A stretch of DNA of 45,881 nucleotides from Elainella saxicola E1 (lineage in GTDB: Bacteria; Cyanobacteriota; Cyanobacteriia; Elainellales; Elainellaceae): positions 118,176 to 164,056 of the forward strand of contig LUGL01000024.1 of the NCBI GenBank assembly GCA_002796835.1, in the 5' to 3' direction. Below the pieces are notes generated by a model. The model had not been told where the DNA came from. It searched no databases and saw nothing but the letters and a program-made list of their open reading frames with translations. Numbering within the stretch: position 1 is the stretch's first letter; each line of letters begins with the position of its first letter. The position numbers and the translations under genes were made by a program. This document shows positions 18,460 through 26,652 of the stretch, in pieces.

Positions 18460-21400
18460 TTAACTCTCTTCCTCTGTCCGTTTGGCGGCAGCTCGCTCAG
18501 ATGGTCTTAACCAGGGAATCTTGACATCCTGGGCCAGTTTATTTGCCACTGCATAAGCTCCATAACGATTGAGGTGGCTTGGATCAGAGAAGTAACTGTA
18601 TCGAGTTGTCCACTGCTCGCTTAAGTCGCGAAAGATGAAACCAGGATGCTTCAAGCTCAGCTTCACCATATAATCGCGAAATTCTTGTTCATATTCCAAA
18701 CGGGTCGGATCAAGATAATCCTCCGTCAACGGCAAGTTCACAAATACGACTGGGATCTTGCTGGCCTGCGTAAACTTGAGTAGCGCTTTGAGTGCGTTTT
18801 CTTGATCGCCCTTGACTTGAAAGTTTTCATAATCGCTATCGTATGAGCCTAATACCCGCGCATACTTTTGGTAGTAAGTTGCTGGGTTGAACTGCGCACC
18901 CAAGGACAGGAAACCCGTTTCATCAGGCAAGGTTTGTCCGGCCTGCAAAATTTGACTGACCCGATCGCCCGATTGAGCATTGACAACAGGCTGTAGAACC
19001 TCTGGATCAGAACTGGGTAAGAAAGCGGTCAATCCCTGCTGAGTCCACTGCTTTAACCGATCGCGATCGGTCTGGTGCCCGGTGATTTCTCCTAACTTTT
19101 GGCTGAGCCAGCGATCGATCGACGCATAGCTGTCGGCCAGAGATTTGTTGATCGGGGTTGGCTGTGCTGGGGTTGGAACAGTCGCCACCTCTGAAGTAGG
19201 AATGGGCAAGGTTCCAGCCAACAATTGCCGATAGGCTTCTGAGGCGACAATGCCGTTATAGGTGACATCGGTTGTGCCGCTATTAAAAGCCCGCGCACCG
19301 TCAGCCCAAAGAATCAAGCGCGGCAACTGTTCTGTGGTCAAAATCTGCTGGATCAATAAATCAACTACCTGAGCTGTCGCCCCATTAATGCCCAGATTGA
19401 AAACTTTGTCATCGGCATAGCCCAAATCTTTCAGCGCTTTCTGAAGGGCGATCGGATCAATCCCTCGCAAAGCTCGCGAGCTGCCTACGATTAAAACATC
19501 GGGTGCGCCATGTTTTTCAAGGAAGCGGTAATAGAGCTGTAGCTTTTGATCAAGTTGCTGGCTATTGAAAGTGGGTAACGGCGAATCTTCCGCTAGAATC
19601 TCAGCCGTTAATAAAGTTTCAGTTTGACTACGCGGCACATAAGGGAGGTTGCTGGGACGATCGGCCTCTACTGCAACAGCATCCGGATCGCCTGATCTGG
19701 TAAAGCCGCTGGAGTTGAAAACAGATGCATCTTCGCCTTGAACAGAAGATTTCAATTTGATTGCTGAACTGGGCGAGGGTAGCGGAGAGACTGGCGTCGG
19801 AATTTGGGAAGAAATCTGTATCGTGGGTTGTGCCGCCGTTTTTGTTTCTGGAGGCTGCTTATGGCCGATCTGGGTCAACAGCCAATTGGATTGCAGCAGC
19901 AACAGCACGCCAGCTGTGCCCCAAACCAGCGCAATTTTTCGGCCAATATCACTGCTTTCACCAGGAAGCGCATTGGCTTCAGTCACAGTAGGCGCGAAGG
20001 TGAACAACTGACTACGCAACAGCACCTGCTGGGTTTTCTGCAACACTTTTTGCTGCCAGCGTTGCCAGGTATTACGAATATCTTCTGGCGTCAGATCAGG
20101 ACGAAGCGTCACCTGATCAGGTTGGGGCAGCAGATCGGCAACGTAATTTTCTGTGGCAGCAAATTCTGGCGTCACTTCAGGAACCAAGCGCGATCGCACC
20201 ACAAAATCACTGCCATAGCTCCAAAGTGGCTTCTTCTGGCCCGATCGTCGTCCATACAGGCGCACCCCGGCAACTCCGGCTACCTCAAGCTGACGCAAAA
20301 ATCGAACTACCACCGGAATGATCTGCCGCCGTTCTGGACAGCGAGATCCTTCGCACATAATATGCAGCAAATCATGCTTAGGCAGCAATTGCAGCCGAAT
20401 TCCCCCAGTTGCCAAAAACTCATCCAGATCAGGATTAAGTAATCGATGCAGTGAGAAAGCGATCGCGCCCCAATCGCCCTGTTTGGCGAGTTCGATCGTC
20501 GGGTCCGCAAAAGCTGCATGTTGGGTAGCAGGCAAATCCAACCACTCAATCCAGGCCGGAGTCTCTTGCTGGGGTAACTGGCCATAAAGCGTAGCCGCAT
20601 GAATTCCTTGGGGGGCGATCGATTCCAGCAGCAAGGCAATATCCGCTTTCGCCCGTTTGTGATGTTCGATGACCGGCGCGGCTAAGTGGGGCAACTTACT
20701 GCCACAGCAGAGGTGCAGAGTGGTTGCATTCAGCGTCGCCGTGGTAATTTGCAACTGAAGTGAGGCGATGTCCTGATTCAACAAGCGTTGGATCGCCTCT
20801 AAATCGCCCCATCGCGCCCATTCGCGCAGCATTTCCGTTGCCGGGGTTAAGTCAACCCGCAAGGCCCAGTCTGGCCGACTTTCGCCAACTACCTGAAACA
20901 GAATTACCGCATCATGAAATCCCTCAATTTCCAGTTCGCGCAGTTTGTGAGTAATCGGTTCACTGAGCAGCGACGGGTCGGGACTATAGGCCGCCTCACA
21001 GGCCACCCAAAGCCGCTTCGCCATCAGCGTAAATCCTGCATCGGGTTGCTGTACGGTTGCAGGAGGCGTATAGGGAATGACCTTAGCGCTGACCCGAACT
21101 GCTACGCCCAATTCATTCAGCGTTTCACTTAAATAAGAGGCGATCGCCATCTCTTCACCCCGTTTTGCCAGGGCAATGTTGGAGAGCGCTAGCGCAGTTG
21201 TCTCAAATCGAGGCGTTAAAGTTTGGGATAGGACCGGTTCTTCTGCATAGCCTGCCGTAACCAACGAATGAACCTGGGATTGCAGTTCCTGGAGGTGGCG
21301 ATCGAGTTGGTTCAGGTAAAGCAGGGCAGTCCACTCTGGACTTTTTTGATTCGCTGCACAACCATACAGCCAAACTTGATAGAGCGGCGGCGCATCTGGC

Positions 21401-21615
21401 AGCAGTTGGCTAAAATCGACCTGCTGCAATACTGGAATCAGCCACAGCAGCATCTCCTGGCGATCGGGGCAAGGGGCTTTGCGGCAAAGCAAGTGCAATG
21501 TATTGCCTCGCACCCGATATTGGACATGCAAACCTTGACTGGCGATCGTTTTCTGAAGCCATTGCTCAAGGGAAGCGGTCATGCAATTAGAAGCAGATTT
21601 CACAGACTTAGACAT
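18460..21615 (-). CDS. DUF1574 (SGNH-like) membrane protein with repeated N-terminal domain
   Basis: A 1051-residue protein in two parts. The first about 570 residues contain three diverged copies of a module with LHLLC-type strands, a cysteine/proline turn (APCPDRQE, SRCPERRQ), a helix, and VWLYG/ATLYGQ/VRLYGR followed by a tryptophan. A membrane segment (ALVWGTAGVLLLLQSNWLL) comes next, then a low-complexity linker. The C-terminal DUF1574 domain shows SGNH-hydrolase-like blocks: VGSSRALRGIDP (block I serine), NLGINGATA and FSDPSHLNRYGA (Asp-x-x-His). Family members may modify cell-surface glycans; that is inference. The start is ATG 21615, with another ATG at 21582; neither has a strong ribosome binding site. 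Confidence 0.82.
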   Translation of the reverse strand: MSKSVKSASNCMTASLEQWLQKTIASQGLHVQYRVRGNTLHLLCRKAPCPDRQEMLLWLIPVLQQVDFSQLLPDAPPLYQVWLYGCAANQKSPEWTALLYLNQLDRHLQELQSQVHSLVTAGYAEEPVLSQTLTPRFETTALALSNIALAKRGEEMAIASYLSETLNELGVAVRVSAKVIPYTPPATVQQPDAGFTLMAKRLWVACEAAYSPDPSLLSEPITHKLRELEIEGFHDAVILFQVVGESRPDWALRVDLTPATEMLREWARWGDLEAIQRLLNQDIASLQLQITTATLNATTLHLCCGSKLPHLAAPVIEHHKRAKADIALLLESIAPQGIHAATLYGQLPQQETPAWIEWLDLPATQHAAFADPTIELAKQGDWGAIAFSLHRLLNPDLDEFLATGGIRLQLLPKHDLLHIMCEGSRCPERRQIIPVVVRFLRQLEVAGVAGVRLYGRRSGQKKPLWSYGSDFVVRSRLVPEVTPEFAATENYVADLLPQPDQVTLRPDLTPEDIRNTWQRWQQKVLQKTQQVLLRSQLFTFAPTVTEANALPGESSDIGRKIALVWGTAGVLLLLQSNWLLTQIGHKQPPETKTAAQPTIQISSQIPTPVSPLPSPSSAIKLKSSVQGEDASVFNSSGFTRSGDPDAVAVEADRPSNLPYVPRSQTETLLTAEILAEDSPLPTFNSQQLDQKLQLYYRFLEKHGAPDVLIVGSSRALRGIDPIALQKALKDLGYADDKVFNLGINGATAQVVDLLIQQILTTEQLPRLILWADGARAFNSGTTDVTYNGIVASEAYRQLLAGTLPIPTSEVATVPTPAQPTPINKSLADSYASIDRWLSQKLGEITGHQTDRDRLKQWTQQGLTAFLPSSDPEVLQPVVNAQSGDRVSQILQAGQTLPDETGFLSLGAQFNPATYYQKYARVLGSYDSDYENFQVKGDQENALKALLKFTQASKIPVVFVNLPLTEDYLDPTRLEYEQEFRDYMVKLSLKHPGFIFRDLSEQWTTRYSYFSDPSHLNRYGAYAVANKLAQDVKIPWLRPSERAAAKRTEEES

Positions 21616-21792
21616 CGCGGCTATGGGCTCTATCTAGTGCTTAACGGGCTGAGAGGAAATGGACGGACTCGATCGGCATATAGAATACTCGCTCTCAGGC
21701 AAAATGTTCACGCCATTTTAACGATTGTTTTAGCATAGGGAATAGATAAAGCCTAAATTCCTTACCTTGGCTTCTAAGTTGCCTCTTCAGCT

Positions 21793-21861
21793 TGACTCAT
21801 TATTGTTCTGACTCACAGCTTTTCTGGCTCATCGTTTTCTGACTTAACCATTCTGACTCCT
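21793..21861. repeat. Degenerate tandem repeat upstream of a small gene
   Basis: TTCTGRCTYA-like units begin at 21806, 21822, 21837 and 21851, at intervals of 16, 15 and 14 bases, preceded by TTGACTCA at 21793-21800. The array runs directly into the ATG at 21862 and replaces a normal ribosome binding site. The units resemble the TTGACTCAGC core of the array at 2776. Confidence 0.65.
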
Positions 21862-22059
21862 ATGCCGACTCAACTCTCGACCAATCAGTTTGCCACCCAG
21901 CTTTTGCTGAGCGTCAGTACAGCTCCCCTGCTGCTGGTTTTAGTAGGCAGCCGTGCCCTGATCGCAACCCTACAAGAACTAGGGCAAACCAGTGAAGAAA
22001 TATTTCGAGGCGATCGATTACCCGTCCTGAATATTTCGCCTCAGCAGCCTGAAGAGTAA
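21862..22059 (+). CDS. Small membrane protein, hypothetical
   Basis: A 65-residue protein with one hydrophobic segment (about residues 12-35), then an amphipathic LIATLQELGQTSEEIFRGDRLPVLN tail. The composition is protein-like and the short C-terminal motif FRGDRLPVLN looks conserved-family-like, but no named family is recognised. No Shine-Dalgarno sequence precedes the ATG; a degenerate repeat occupies the leader. It is convergent with the large fusion gene ending at 22074, only 14 bases away, and divergent from the DUF1574 gene. Confidence 0.62.
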   Translation: MPTQLSTNQFATQLLLSVSTAPLLLVLVGSRALIATLQELGQTSEEIFRGDRLPVLNISPQQPEE

Positions 22060-22073
22060 ACCGCACTCCGCAC

Positions 22074-25019
22074 TCATTCTTCTTTCCCTGCACCAGAGAG
22101 CACTTCCACCGTTCCTTGAGAACCATCAATGCGGACGGTTTGGCCATTCTGGAATAGTTGAGTGGCATCCATCACATTCATCACGGCTGGAATGCCATAT
22201 TCGCGTGCAATGATCGCCCCATGCGAAAGCTGTCCACCCACCTCGGCAATAATGCCGCCCGATCGAGCCAGCAGCACAGCCCAACCTGAATCGGTGTAGG
22301 GAACGACTAGGATGGTTTGACGATCGATAGCCGGGAGATTTTGTAAGGTTTGCAACACCAGCACCTTGCCTTCTGCCTGACCGGGGCTGCCAGCAATCCC
22401 TTGAAACGATCGAGAATGAAACGATCGAGGACGTACAAGGGTTAGTTGGACTGTTTCGATCAGGGGGGCCTGACCATAGACCAGGGAGGGAGGCGCAAGC
22501 TGACGATCTTGTTGAAGCTCCGATCGACGTTGGTCCAGTCGTTCCGTTAAATTGGCCAGAGAGATTGAATCAGGGGCGGTTATAAGCTGTTGAATTTCTG
22601 CAAAGGTGAGGAAGAACAGATCTCCGGGTTGCTGAAGTCGGTTCGTCTCTAACCAGATTTTTTCAAGCGCCACTAGACTCCAGCGCAATTCTGCCAACAG
22701 TCGGCTATAGCAGGTTGTAACGCGCCCTTTTAGATTGAGTCGCCGCTGAACTTGCTTGACTTTCCAGGATGAAGGCCGATCGATCGATCCCGTTGATGAG
22801 GGCGGATGCTGGATAAACTGCATCAGCAAATCCTGAATAGGACGCGCATCTTCTTTCCACGTAGGTACGGCAATATCAGTGCCGACTTCGCTGAGATAGC
22901 CATACGCATCGAGCCACTGATCAAACTGTTGCTGCAAACTCTGATCGGCTGCTCGTCCTGCCAAAAGTTGAGCAGTTTCGGTTTCCAGGTCTACTGTTCC
23001 ACGCTGATCCAGGCTAAGCTGCAGCCGCAAGGTTTCCGCTAGGGCTTGGAGCGATCGAATGGCTGCTACCTCTGGCATCTGGCGATTGTCAAGTTGGGTC
23101 TGGTCCACCTGGAAAATGGCCTGTCGCAGGGCTGCACTGAGGGGAGCCAGAATACTGTAATAGGTGGCAGGTTTAAGCAGGTCAAGGATTTGTTGAATAC
23201 GGCTGAGCAGAATTTCTGGAGTCGCCTGATCGATGGGCTGAGCAGCCAGCGCGGCAAATCCGGGTTGAAATCGTTGCTGATCATCCCGGTCAAAGTCTTG
23301 TTCTAACCGCAGTTCAGACTGTAACAATCGCAGTAAACCGGGTGTATTGCGCAATGTGGCGCTGAGGGGAGGCTTACTAAACTTTGCGCCTCTGGTCAGA
23401 AATTCCAGGCTTTCGGCTGGCAATCCCATGCGGCGAAAAATATCTCCTAGCAAGGTGGCATTAAAGTAAGCAGCCGATCGATGCAGGGTGGCAGTTTCTT
23501 CAAAATCCAAACCCTGGGCGCGATCGCCGAGTACCTGCGTGAAAATTTCGCCCCAAACCCCACAAGTTAACGGACGGTTGATCGACCAGGTCAGCGGATG
23601 AATATAGCCCGGAATCACCTCGGCAGCAATTTTGCGCGTCCAGATTGGCAGCAGGGTGGTGATGGGACGAGCTTGCAGCACCCAAAGCTGATTGCCGTCA
23701 TAGCTCCATTCAATATCTTGAGGAATGCCATGCTGGCGAGCCTCTAGCTGTCTAGCAATATAGGCAACCTGCTGAATCAAACGGGGTGGCACTACTCCAC
23801 TGCCTTCGATCGCCAAATCTACAGCTTCCGGTAATCTCCAGTCGGCACTCTGCACATCAGCCTCATGTAGCCAAACGCGGTATTGTTCGGGAGTATAGCG
23901 ACCTGAAACCACCTGAGTCGCCGCACCGGGCAGGGCTTCGACCACCACCGCTTCTCCCTGACGCGCGATCGGATCTCGGCTAAAAGCAACGCCGGAGAAG
24001 ACTCCCTGCACCTGTTTCTGCACAATCACCGCCATGCCGCCGATCGCGATCCCTCGATCCTGACGATAGTGGGTGGCCGCAGGCAAACTATAGGACGCTT
24101 GACAGCGCCAAATAGCCTGTTCCAGAGCAGCAGGACTGGTGAGATTGAGCAAAGACTCATATTGTCCAGCAGCAGATGCGGTCACAGAATCTTCGCCGAT
24201 CGCAGAAGAGCGTACTACTAATGGATGTTCAGCCGTGGGATTGAGTGTGGCGACTAAGACAGCCGGATCATCTCCGGGCGGTAACACCCAACCGGGAGGC
24301 ACCGGATAGCCCCAACGAATCAGCTGCGACAACGCAGCAGCCTTTGCCCCTACTTTCTCGGCCTCTAATTGACGATCGAGAGCAAGCAAGGCCCGATCGC
24401 CGCGAAAAAAGCGAAAGACTTGGCGAGAACTGGCTTGGGTTCGATCGGTTGGCAATGTTAAATCATCTGGAATCTTTTGATAAATCCAGCCTAGCAGCAA
24501 GCTGAGGGTGATGTTAGCGCCAATTAAATCCCCATCATGAGGATGGCGCAACGCGGTCAACAACGGCAACAGCACCAAAACCCCGAACTTACCGGTTTGC
24601 CGTTCTCGCAGCAGGGTGAAGCCAATACCACCAATCAATGCCGTCAGCAGGGATGTGACCGGATCATGAACAATGTATCCCCAGACCACATTCGTGGTGC
24701 CTGCCCCTTTGGCAAACCAGTAGCGACCCATGACTAGCGCAATCAAGGCAATAATTTCCCAGGCAGGGTCAGCCGGAAAAAAGGCTCGCGCCAGCAATAC
24801 CACGAGAATGCCCTTTAGCGATTCAGACAAAACAGCCAGGATGCCGATCGATCGTCCCCCATGGTAGAAAGCAGCTGAAACACTGACATTGCCTGTGCCT
24901 AATTGCTTCAAATCTTGTCCAGTCAGAAATTGGGTAATCCAGCGAATCAGGGGCAATCCACCAATTAAGGGACCCAAGATAAAAATGAGCAGCGCCCCCC
25001 AAACCTGTGTCAGTGTCAT
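22074..25019 (-). CDS. PlsY-like membrane domain fused to a PEP-synthase/RPH-like phosphotransferase
   Basis: A 981-residue fusion. Residues 1-180 form a multi-pass membrane domain resembling PlsY (acyl-phosphate:glycerol-3-phosphate acyltransferase): QLGTGN, then a GILAVLSESLKG segment and MGRYWFAKGAGTTN. The usual PlsY motifs (GSGNxGATN and GHxFPxFxxFKGGKG) are altered. From about 215 a dikinase ATP-grasp domain begins (VGAKAAALSQLIRWGYPVPPGW, VVRSSAIGEDS, AGQYESLLNL, DIEWSYDG). A large helical middle region follows, then a C-terminal swivelling phosphohistidine domain with H933 in GGQLSHGAIIAREYGIPAV. The C-terminal PEP/pyruvate TIM barrel of PEP synthase is absent, which matches the ATP/substrate/His order of rifampin phosphotransferases. 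The start at 25019 follows a GAGG at good spacing; the frame is open to 25064. Confidence 0.82.
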   Translation of the reverse strand: MTLTQVWGALLIFILGPLIGGLPLIRWITQFLTGQDLKQLGTGNVSVSAAFYHGGRSIGILAVLSESLKGILVVLLARAFFPADPAWEIIALIALVMGRYWFAKGAGTTNVVWGYIVHDPVTSLLTALIGGIGFTLLRERQTGKFGVLVLLPLLTALRHPHDGDLIGANITLSLLLGWIYQKIPDDLTLPTDRTQASSRQVFRFFRGDRALLALDRQLEAEKVGAKAAALSQLIRWGYPVPPGWVLPPGDDPAVLVATLNPTAEHPLVVRSSAIGEDSVTASAAGQYESLLNLTSPAALEQAIWRCQASYSLPAATHYRQDRGIAIGGMAVIVQKQVQGVFSGVAFSRDPIARQGEAVVVEALPGAATQVVSGRYTPEQYRVWLHEADVQSADWRLPEAVDLAIEGSGVVPPRLIQQVAYIARQLEARQHGIPQDIEWSYDGNQLWVLQARPITTLLPIWTRKIAAEVIPGYIHPLTWSINRPLTCGVWGEIFTQVLGDRAQGLDFEETATLHRSAAYFNATLLGDIFRRMGLPAESLEFLTRGAKFSKPPLSATLRNTPGLLRLLQSELRLEQDFDRDDQQRFQPGFAALAAQPIDQATPEILLSRIQQILDLLKPATYYSILAPLSAALRQAIFQVDQTQLDNRQMPEVAAIRSLQALAETLRLQLSLDQRGTVDLETETAQLLAGRAADQSLQQQFDQWLDAYGYLSEVGTDIAVPTWKEDARPIQDLLMQFIQHPPSSTGSIDRPSSWKVKQVQRRLNLKGRVTTCYSRLLAELRWSLVALEKIWLETNRLQQPGDLFFLTFAEIQQLITAPDSISLANLTERLDQRRSELQQDRQLAPPSLVYGQAPLIETVQLTLVRPRSFHSRSFQGIAGSPGQAEGKVLVLQTLQNLPAIDRQTILVVPYTDSGWAVLLARSGGIIAEVGGQLSHGAIIAREYGIPAVMNVMDATQLFQNGQTVRIDGSQGTVEVLSGAGKEE

Positions 25020-25256
25020 GATGGCGAACCTCAGCGCGGTAACTTTACTGCCGCAACATCGCAATGTCTAGAGATTCTAACAGGATGCCAGCACTTGACA
25101 CTGAGAATTGACCGCTCAATATTAAGCGCTTCATTACAGTCGATCGCAATAAAAAACACATCTTTGCTTAAAAATTTCATCCCCCGATCGAGGGATGAGG
25201 CTTATACGCCCAAGCCTGCGGGTTATCTACACCAGACTGTTTCAAGGAAATTTGTC

Positions 25257-25547
25257 ATGATTATCAGTGTAGTGAAGGGCAGCGTAATGAAAATCTTAAA
25301 CAAATTCATTCACGGTTTTATTCGAAATAGTATTCGTCATCCTAAGCTTCGCTGGTTATTTATTGGAGTCTCTCTCATTTATCTGATTAGCCCGATCGAT
25401 ATTTCGCCCGATGTTTTTCCGGTGCTGGGTTGGTTGGATGATGGCGTGTTGATTACGCTTCTAGCTACCGAGGTTTCTCAGTTTTTGATCGAACGGCGTC
25501 AGGCTCGTAAAGAAACGACAGAAGCAACAGAATCAACGGCTTCCTAA
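25257..25547 (+). CDS. DUF1232 (YkvA-like) membrane protein
   Basis: A 96-residue protein with the DUF1232 signature YLISPIDISPDVFPVLGWLDDGVLI, comprising a short re-entrant or membrane segment and acidic residues. A charged C-terminal tail follows. The function of the family is unknown. The frame is open from 25095, but ATG 25257 is chosen because AAGGAA lies about seven bases upstream and the longer N-terminus has no family resemblance. It lies 90 bases upstream of the next gene on the same strand, so the two may be co-transcribed. Confidence 0.8.
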   Translation: MIISVVKGSVMKILNKFIHGFIRNSIRHPKLRWLFIGVSLIYLISPIDISPDVFPVLGWLDDGVLITLLATEVSQFLIERRQARKETTEATESTAS

Positions 25548-25637
25548 GTTTTCAAATTCCTAATATTCCAAATCAAGAGTCAGAAAAACCAGCTCAATTG
25601 CTCACACTTATCCCCGCCCATCATTTAGGAGGAGAAC

Positions 25638-26537
25638 ATGCCTACTGGCTTCAAAGATCAAATCGCTGCCGACCTGCAAAAAGCAAAGCAAGTTGGCGGT
25701 ACGAAAGTTGAGAAAATTCGCAAAATCTTCCAGGATGCCCTGTCACAAACCGTGACTGAGTTGAAGGAAGGAAGCAGCGAAATTCGCATCATCGCCCAAG
25801 AGTCCACATCAACGATCTTCGACACGCTAAAGGAAACACCCTCACAGCCAACCAGCCCTACGCCGGTCGAGATCAAAATTGTCAATGCGGATGAAAGCAA
25901 ACCCATCGAGGTGACCCCCATGGAACCCACAATTCGACCCAACCATCCTGAATCTAACTATCCTGAATCCAGTCCTTCTGAATCTAATGCTGAAATCAGA
26001 GTTGACTCGATCGCTGATTCAACCTCTGATCTAACTGCTGAACCAACCATTGAAACGATCGCAACACCCCATCCGGTTGTAGCCGAACCAACCGTTGAAG
26101 TTCAGCCTGAAGTCCTGTTAGATACAGAAACAACCTCCACCAATTCAGCCGGAACAACGGCTCAACACTTGGTTGAAACGCTCAAAGTGCTACTCGATCG
26201 GGCCATGAATCAGTTCAAGCAACAGGAAATCTATGCCGACATTCAGCAGCAAATGGCCAAGCTGAAAGAGCAACTTGAAGGGATCGATAGCAATCTGACT
26301 TCACGCTATGGCGATCGCTATACCCACTTCAAACAAGACATTCAGCAAGATGCCCAGAAGGCCAAAGTCTGGTATGAGCAAACCAGAGCCGATGCCGCTG
26401 AAAAAGGCAGCTATTGGGTTGATGAAAAACAAGCTGAGATCAATGCCAAAGCGGGTAAAACTGGCGCAACGATCGCTCAAAAAGAGCAGAAGATTAAGCA
26501 ACTGCTGAAAGAGCTATGGCAGACGGTTCGCCAATAG
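25638..26537 (+). CDS. Charged helical protein, hypothetical
   Basis: A 299-residue soluble protein of unknown function with an excellent AGGAGGAG ribosome binding site just before the ATG. Three parts are visible. The N-terminal helical region is lysine/glutamate-rich (DLQKAKQVGGTKVEKIRKIFQDALSQ). A proline/serine/glutamate/threonine-rich disordered linker follows (about 85-175), containing short PESN/PESS repeats. The C-terminal helical domain (about 180-299) has coiled-coil character and ends in KIKQLLKELWQTVRQ. The layout resembles stress-related or membrane-surface-binding amphipathic helical proteins, but no family is claimed. There is no signal peptide. It lies downstream of the DUF1232 gene and converges with the Ser/Thr kinase gene. 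Confidence 0.8.
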   Translation: MPTGFKDQIAADLQKAKQVGGTKVEKIRKIFQDALSQTVTELKEGSSEIRIIAQESTSTIFDTLKETPSQPTSPTPVEIKIVNADESKPIEVTPMEPTIRPNHPESNYPESSPSESNAEIRVDSIADSTSDLTAEPTIETIATPHPVVAEPTVEVQPEVLLDTETTSTNSAGTTAQHLVETLKVLLDRAMNQFKQQEIYADIQQQMAKLKEQLEGIDSNLTSRYGDRYTHFKQDIQQDAQKAKVWYEQTRADAAEKGSYWVDEKQAEINAKAGKTGATIAQKEQKIKQLLKELWQTVRQ

Positions 26538-26652
26538 AGGTCTGTTGCAATTGAGATTTCTCTCCTACCAAACCGCTTTTCAACAGATTTAACACAGGGA
26601 AACGAAGCTGTCTTGATCAGTAAGGCAGCTTTTTCGTTGCTGAAGCAAAAAT

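Noticed and set aside
19804-20442. 212-codon frame antisense to the DUF1574 gene
   Set aside because: Lies wholly within a strongly supported gene; composition (Q, R, H, S rich) is that of an antisense shadow.
22074-25019. Plain PEP synthase (ppsA)
   Set aside because: The C-terminal PEP/pyruvate-binding barrel is absent and a membrane domain is fused at the N-terminus.
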